Source of the DNA: Lottiidibacillus patelloidae
GTDB lineage: Bacteria; Bacillota; Bacilli; Bacillales; SA5d-4
Direction of reading: 5' to 3'
Length of the DNA: 64,000 nucleotides
Assembly (NCBI RefSeq): GCF_002262935.1
Contig: NZ_NPIA01000001.1
Coordinates: 372,001 to 436,000 of the forward strand
Shown here: in pieces, positions 60,606-64,000 of the stretch
Layout of the letters: each line of letters starts with the position of its first letter
How positions within the stretch are numbered: position 1 is the first letter of the stretch
The notes under the pieces: model-generated
What the model was told of the DNA's origin: nothing
Seen by the model: only the letters and a program-made list of their open reading frames with translations
Databases searched by the model: none
Program-made: the position numbers and the translations under genes

Positions 60606-62453
60606 ATGAAACTTCGTGAAGAGATTAGAAATATAGCAATTATTGCCCACGTTGACCACGGGAAAACTACCCTAGTTGATCAACTATTACACAAGTCAGG
60701 TACGTTCCGTATTAATGAACAAGTAGAAGAACGTGCAATGGACTCAAATGATTTAGAAAAAGAACGTGGAATTACAATTTTAGCGAAAAATACAGCTATT
60801 CAATATAAAGAAAAAAGAATTAATATTCTTGATACACCTGGACACGCTGACTTCGGTGGAGAAGTAGAACGTATCATGAAAATGGTAGACGGTGTTTTAT
60901 TAGTTGTTGACGCATATGAAGGATGTATGCCACAAACGCGTTTTGTATTAAAGAAAGCTTTAGAGCAAAATTTAACACCTATCGTTGTAGTTAACAAAAT
61001 TGACCGTCCTTTTGCTCGTCCTGACGAGGTTGTTGATGAAGTAATCGATTTATTCATTGACTTAGACGCAAGCGAAGAACAATTAGAATTCCCTGTTGTA
61101 TTTGCATCTGCAATGAACGGAACTTCTAGTCTTGATTCTGATCCTGAAAAACAAGTGGACACAATGGATCCTATTTTTGACATGATCGTTGAAAATATTC
61201 CTGCGCCAGTAGACAATACGGATGAGCCGCTTCAATTCCAAGTAACAATGCTTGATTACAATGACTATTTAGGACGTATTGGTGTAGGTCGTGTTTTCCG
61301 TGGGAAAATTGCAGTAGGTCAACAAGTTTCCTTAATGAAAATTGACGGTTCTGTGAAAAATTTCCGTGTAACAAAATTATTCGGTTTCCTAGGATTAAAG
61401 CGAGTTGAAATTAACGAAGCTAAATCTGGCGATATTATCGCGATTGCAGGGATGGAAGAAATCAACGTTGGAGAAACAGTATGTCCGGTTGAACATCCAG
61501 AAGCATTACCAATCTTACGTATTGATGAACCTACTTTACAAATGACGTTCTCAGTTAACAACTCACCGTTTGCTGGTCGTGAAGGTAAATGGGTTACAAG
61601 TAGAAAGATTGAAGAGCGTTTATTAGCACAACTAGAAACAGATGTTAGTTTACGTGTTCAAGAAACTGCCTCTCCTGACATGTGGGTTGTTTCTGGACGT
61701 GGAGAATTACATTTATCGATCTTAATTGAAAATATGCGTCGTGAAGGCTATGAGCTTCAAGTTTCTAAGCCAGAAGTAATTATTCGTGAAATTGATGGAG
61801 TAAAATGTGAGCCTTACGAGCGAGTAATCATTGACGTTCCAGAAGACTACACAGGACCTGTTATGGAGTCTTTAGGATACCGTAAAGGTGAAATGCTTGA
61901 TATGTCTAACAACGGTAATGGTCAAGTGCGTATGCAGTTTGCTGTTCCTTCTCGTGGACTTATCGGATATTCAACAGAGTTCTTAACTCAAACTCGTGGT
62001 TACGGAATTTTAAACCATACGTTTGAAGACTACCGTCCATTAATTAAAGGACAAATTGGTGGAAGACGCCAAGGAGTACTAGTATCATTAGAAACTGGAA
62101 AAGCTTCAACTTACGGTATTATGGCTGTTGAAGACCGCGGAACAATTTTCGTTGAGCCAGCTACTGAAGTATACGAAGGTATGATTATTGGCGAACATAC
62201 TCGTGAGAACGATTTAACAGTAAATATCGTTAAAACGAAACATGTAACGAATATCCGTAGTGCAAACAAAGATACTACGACTTCAATGAAAAAAGCTCGT
62301 ATTATGACGCTTGAAGAAGCACTTGAATATTTAAACGAAGATGAATTATGTGAAGTAACACCTGAGTCAATCCGTCTTCGTAAAAAGTTATTAAATAAGA
62401 GCGAACGTGAAAGAGATTCTAAGCGTAAAAAGTTAGCTGACCAAAAGATTTAA
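60606..62453 (+). CDS. typA: Ribosome-associated GTPase TypA/BipA
   Basis: 615 residues. GTPase motifs: G1 AHVDHGKTT (residues 15-23), G2 around ERGITI, G3 DTPGH, G4 NKID. They are followed by EF-G-like domains and the BipA-specific C-terminal part (GRGELHLSILIENMRREGYE, GLIGYSTEFLTQTRG). It binds ribosomes and supports assembly and stress or cold growth. It corresponds to B. subtilis ylaG. AAGGAGAG precedes ATG 60606. ylaH follows after 20 bp, likely in the same transcript. Confidence 0.96.
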   Translation: MKLREEIRNIAIIAHVDHGKTTLVDQLLHKSGTFRINEQVEERAMDSNDLEKERGITILAKNTAIQYKEKRINILDTPGHADFGGEVERIMKMVDGVLLVVDAYEGCMPQTRFVLKKALEQNLTPIVVVNKIDRPFARPDEVVDEVIDLFIDLDASEEQLEFPVVFASAMNGTSSLDSDPEKQVDTMDPIFDMIVENIPAPVDNTDEPLQFQVTMLDYNDYLGRIGVGRVFRGKIAVGQQVSLMKIDGSVKNFRVTKLFGFLGLKRVEINEAKSGDIIAIAGMEEINVGETVCPVEHPEALPILRIDEPTLQMTFSVNNSPFAGREGKWVTSRKIEERLLAQLETDVSLRVQETASPDMWVVSGRGELHLSILIENMRREGYELQVSKPEVIIREIDGVKCEPYERVIIDVPEDYTGPVMESLGYRKGEMLDMSNNGNGQVRMQFAVPSRGLIGYSTEFLTQTRGYGILNHTFEDYRPLIKGQIGGRRQGVLVSLETGKASTYGIMAVEDRGTIFVEPATEVYEGMIIGEHTRENDLTVNIVKTKHVTNIRSANKDTTTSMKKARIMTLEEALEYLNEDELCEVTPESIRLRKKLLNKSERERDSKRKKLADQKI

Positions 62454-62473
62454 TGTAGCAGGAGTGAGTAGTA

Positions 62474-62776
62474 ATGGAAGGTTCATGGATTTTAGATGCG
62501 TTAGGTTATGACTCCCACCCACAATTAGCTGGGTGGCTCCTTTATGGGATTATTGTGACCTTAACAGTTGTCGTATACAATTTAGGATTTGCGCAGAAAT
62601 TGCCGATCTTAAAAACAATTTTCATCTACATCATGCTGCTATTTGGTTGCTTAATATTGCAAATATTTGCTGTTTTTGGACTTCCAGTAGTCGAATCATT
62701 AGCAATAGCTGCATTAATACTCATTGTTTATAAAATTCGATTACACAATGAGAGAAGTACAGAAGCGGGTGAATAA
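62474..62776 (+). CDS. ylaH: YlaH-like membrane protein
   Basis: 100 residues after AGGAGTGAG: SWILDALGYDSHPQLAGWLL, then three hydrophobic helices and a polar tail (RLHNERSTEAGE). It matches the YlaH family by sequence start and by position after typA. Function unknown. Confidence 0.88.
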   Translation: MEGSWILDALGYDSHPQLAGWLLYGIIVTLTVVVYNLGFAQKLPILKTIFIYIMLLFGCLILQIFAVFGLPVVESLAIAALILIVYKIRLHNERSTEAGE

Positions 62777-62779
62777 ATC

Positions 62780-63064
62780 GTGAAGTCAATCCAAGATGCC
62801 ATTTACAACTGGTTAACGATAAAGATAGTTGCTGATGCACGTAAGGATGATATTGCTGCTCAAGATACTGAGCAGTTCTTTTATGAATTATTAAATGAAG
62901 AACATAATATTGAAAACGTTTCTGTTGAAAAGAAGGATCCGATGTATTATGTTCATTACGAAATATCTGGTGAAGTTAAAAAGCAACAATATCCAATTGA
63001 ACTTATCGATATTATGTTGGAACAAATTAATGAAAGACCAGAATATTATCGTAATTATGAGTGA
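62780..63064 (+). CDS. Conserved small acidic protein downstream of ylaH
   Basis: 94 residues from GTG 62780, seven bases after GGGTGA and three bases after the ylaH stop, so translation is coupled. The sequence (AIYNWLTIKIVADARKDDIA, then AQDTEQFFYELLNEEHNI, VEKKDPMYYVHYE) is soluble alpha/beta. Similar proteins follow ylaH in other Bacillus genomes, always hypothetical. No function known. A terminator follows. Confidence 0.75.
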   Translation: MKSIQDAIYNWLTIKIVADARKDDIAAQDTEQFFYELLNEEHNIENVSVEKKDPMYYVHYEISGEVKKQQYPIELIDIMLEQINERPEYYRNYE

Positions 63065-63077
63065 AACTAATAGTAAT

Positions 63078-63118
63078 AAAAAAGCAGTGAATACACTAAT
63101 GTATCACTGCTTTTTTTA
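63078..63118 (+). terminator. Terminator of the typA operon
   Basis: A 12-bp stem AAAAAAGCAGTG/CACTGCTTTTTT with inner ATACA-type pairing, then T-run. Confidence 0.92.
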
Positions 63119-63129
63119 TTCAAGTATTA

Positions 63130-63599
63130 GCTTCAGCTTTTCTTAGCTGATCCAGCTTCAGCTCCCAACGCCTACAATTCTTCACACTTTTTATTTACGA
63201 TAAGTCATCATCAGCTCGTTTCACTCGCTGTGTTTCCTTTATCTCAAACAAAGTGTTCCAGAATTTATGGCGTTAAGAGGTCGCTTCAGCTTTTCTTAGC
63301 TGAACCAGCTTCAGCTCCCAACGCCTACAATTCTTCACACTTTTTATTTACGATAAGTCATCATCAGCTCGTTTCACTCGCTGTGTTTCCTTTATCAAAA
63401 CAAAGTGTTCCAGAATTTATGGCGTTAAGCGGTCGCTTCAGCTTTTCTTAGCTGATTCAGCTTCAGCAATCAACGTCTAGAAAACTTCACACTCTTCATT
63501 TCGATAAGTCTACATCGAATAGCTTCACTATTCGTGTATCCTTTATCTTAATCAGAGTGCTCCAGTTTTTACGCCGTTAACCGATTGCTTCAGCTTTTC
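63130..63599 (-). repeat. Array 2 of the ~152-bp interspersed repeat
   Basis: Three tandem units start with GCTTCAGCTTTTCTTAGCTG at 63130, 63283 and 63435 (periods 153 and 152), and a partial fourth starts at 63587, touching the ylaI stop codon. Units 1 and 2 are almost identical. Unit 3 is a diverged type with a perfect hairpin CGAATAG/CTATTCG and is nearly identical to the unit at 55122 in array 1. Same orientation to ylaI as array 1 to speA. Frames crossing it are not genes. Confidence 0.85.
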
Positions 63600-63800
63600 T
63601 TACCAATCTTCATCCTTTTTCGGAGATCTAAATAGTTTGAAATCTCCTGATTCTAAATGCTTTGTAGTCCTTTCTGCAATTCTTTCATTACAAGGGTTAC
63701 ACATATATGTATGTATTGGACGGTTTCTTAACTTTTTCGCTAAAGGGTTATTATCATCAATGGATTCAATTTTATCGCACAAAACACATTTTACTCTCAA
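63600..63800 (-). CDS. ylaI: YlaI-like zinc-ribbon protein
   Basis: The best start is TTG 63800, after AAGGTTGGTG, giving 66 residues: RVKCVLCDKIESIDDNNPLA, RNRPIHTYMCNPCNERIAER. Two CXXC pairs (CVLC and CNPC) suggest one zinc. It matches YlaI of B. subtilis, also near typA. Function unknown. Its stop codon touches the repeat array. Confidence 0.88.
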   Translation of the reverse strand: MRVKCVLCDKIESIDDNNPLAKKLRNRPIHTYMCNPCNERIAERTTKHLESGDFKLFRSPKKDEDW

Positions 63801-63933
63801 GTGAACACCAACCTTTTTTATCATTTATACTTTGATTATACCAAATTTGTTAAATAAAACGCTTTTTGTTTTATCTTTCCTATAAAATAGGTATAGTATA
63901 AGTATATATTCAAAAGAGTTAAGAGGAGGAATT

Positions 63934-64000
63934 ATGATGACTAACAAAATTGAAAATCAGTTAACTGATGAATTACTTCCACTATTACAAAAGGAACGTT
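63934..64000 (+). CDS. Start of an unidentified gene, 3' end outside the window
   Basis: AAGAGGAGGA precedes ATGATG at 63934; the 22 visible codons read MMTNKIENQLTDELLPLLQK. The stretch is too short to assign. A TATAGTATAA box lies upstream near 63894. In B. subtilis the next genes are ylaJ, ylaK and so on, but this N-terminus does not clearly match any of them. Confidence 0.6.
   Translation, partial: MMTNKIENQLTDELLPLLQKER

Noticed and set aside
63230-63451. 73-codon plus-strand frame over repeat array 2
   Set aside because: Its product is itself a tandem duplication of the DNA repeat; no ribosome site.
63130-63599. Tandem repeats as a CRISPR array
   Set aside because: The whole 152-bp unit is conserved, with no short repeat/unique spacer pattern and no cas genes.

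Overview
The window comes from a low-GC Gram-positive bacterium of the Bacillaceae. Gene order follows the Bacillus subtilis block running from ykuL (cbpB) through ykuQRSTU, ktrC, rnjA-rpoY, ykrAB, ykyA, pdhABCD, the small RNA SR1, speA and yktABC to ylaF-typA-ylaH-ylaI. Strong AGGAGG ribosome sites, sigma-A promoters and many intrinsic terminators fit this. A YjcZ-type sporulation peptide and a diaminopimelate (acetylase) pathway also fit. It is not B. subtilis itself: several blocks of accessory genes interrupt the shared order.

Layout. 1-429: 3' part of the c-di-AMP-binding CBS protein gene cbpB. 473-14798: accessory block between cbpB and ccpC. It holds an MFS exporter, many small membrane proteins, a DUF2975/HTH pair, two GNAT acetyltransferases, an ABC-F ribosome protection gene behind a clear ribosome-mediated attenuator, an ECF sigma/PadR/HAAS operon, a VanZ-like protein, and a VOC/TSUP operon. 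14916-18963: ccpC, then the lysine/diaminopimelate genes dapH, a class III aminotransferase, and ykuR. 18981-29445: a 10 kb insertion between ykuR and ykuS made of five RHS/WapA-type fragments. Four carry a different C-terminal toxin tip followed by its own putative immunity gene and a terminator. One tip is a clear barnase followed by barstar; another toxin is broken by a frameshift. None has a secretion signal, and most have no usable start, so they look like silent (orphan) toxin-immunity cassettes. A Fic gene closes the insertion. 30320-36116: ykuS, ykuT, the peroxiredoxin ykuU and a heterodimeric ABC exporter (yfiB/yfiC type).

36219-43864: a small membrane protein, a composite interspersed repeat, ktrC, rnjA-rpoY, an aldo/keto reductase with an EamA permease, ykrA, peptide deformylase, and a YjcZ peptide. 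44083-50103: lipoprotein ykyA and the pyruvate dehydrogenase operon pdhABCD. 50187-54490: a thioredoxin-fold lipoprotein, a BCCT betaine-type transporter, a lipoprotein polysaccharide deacetylase, and DUF1885 and DUF3055 proteins. 54541-54767: the dual-function RNA SR1 with its SR1P peptide, a CcpN operator and a cre-like site. 54785-55345 and 63130-63599: two arrays of a ~152-bp interspersed repeat lying just downstream of speA and ylaI. 55343-64000: speA, yktA, yktB, yktC, an rsgA paralogue, ylaF, typA, ylaH, a conserved small protein, ylaI, and the start of one more gene.

How it fits together. The core genes cover central carbon flow (pdh, SR1/CcpN/CcpA, ccpC), cell-wall precursor synthesis (dapH-aminotransferase-ykuR), potassium and c-di-AMP physiology (cbpB, ktrC), and RNA decay and transcription (rnjA, rpoY). 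Accessory DNA supplies competition modules (RHS tips), antibiotic defence (ABC-F, exporters) and envelope functions. The most noteworthy features are the RHS cassette array, the three-state attenuator before the ABC-F gene, the barnase/barstar pair with covarying interface residues, and the two repeat families.
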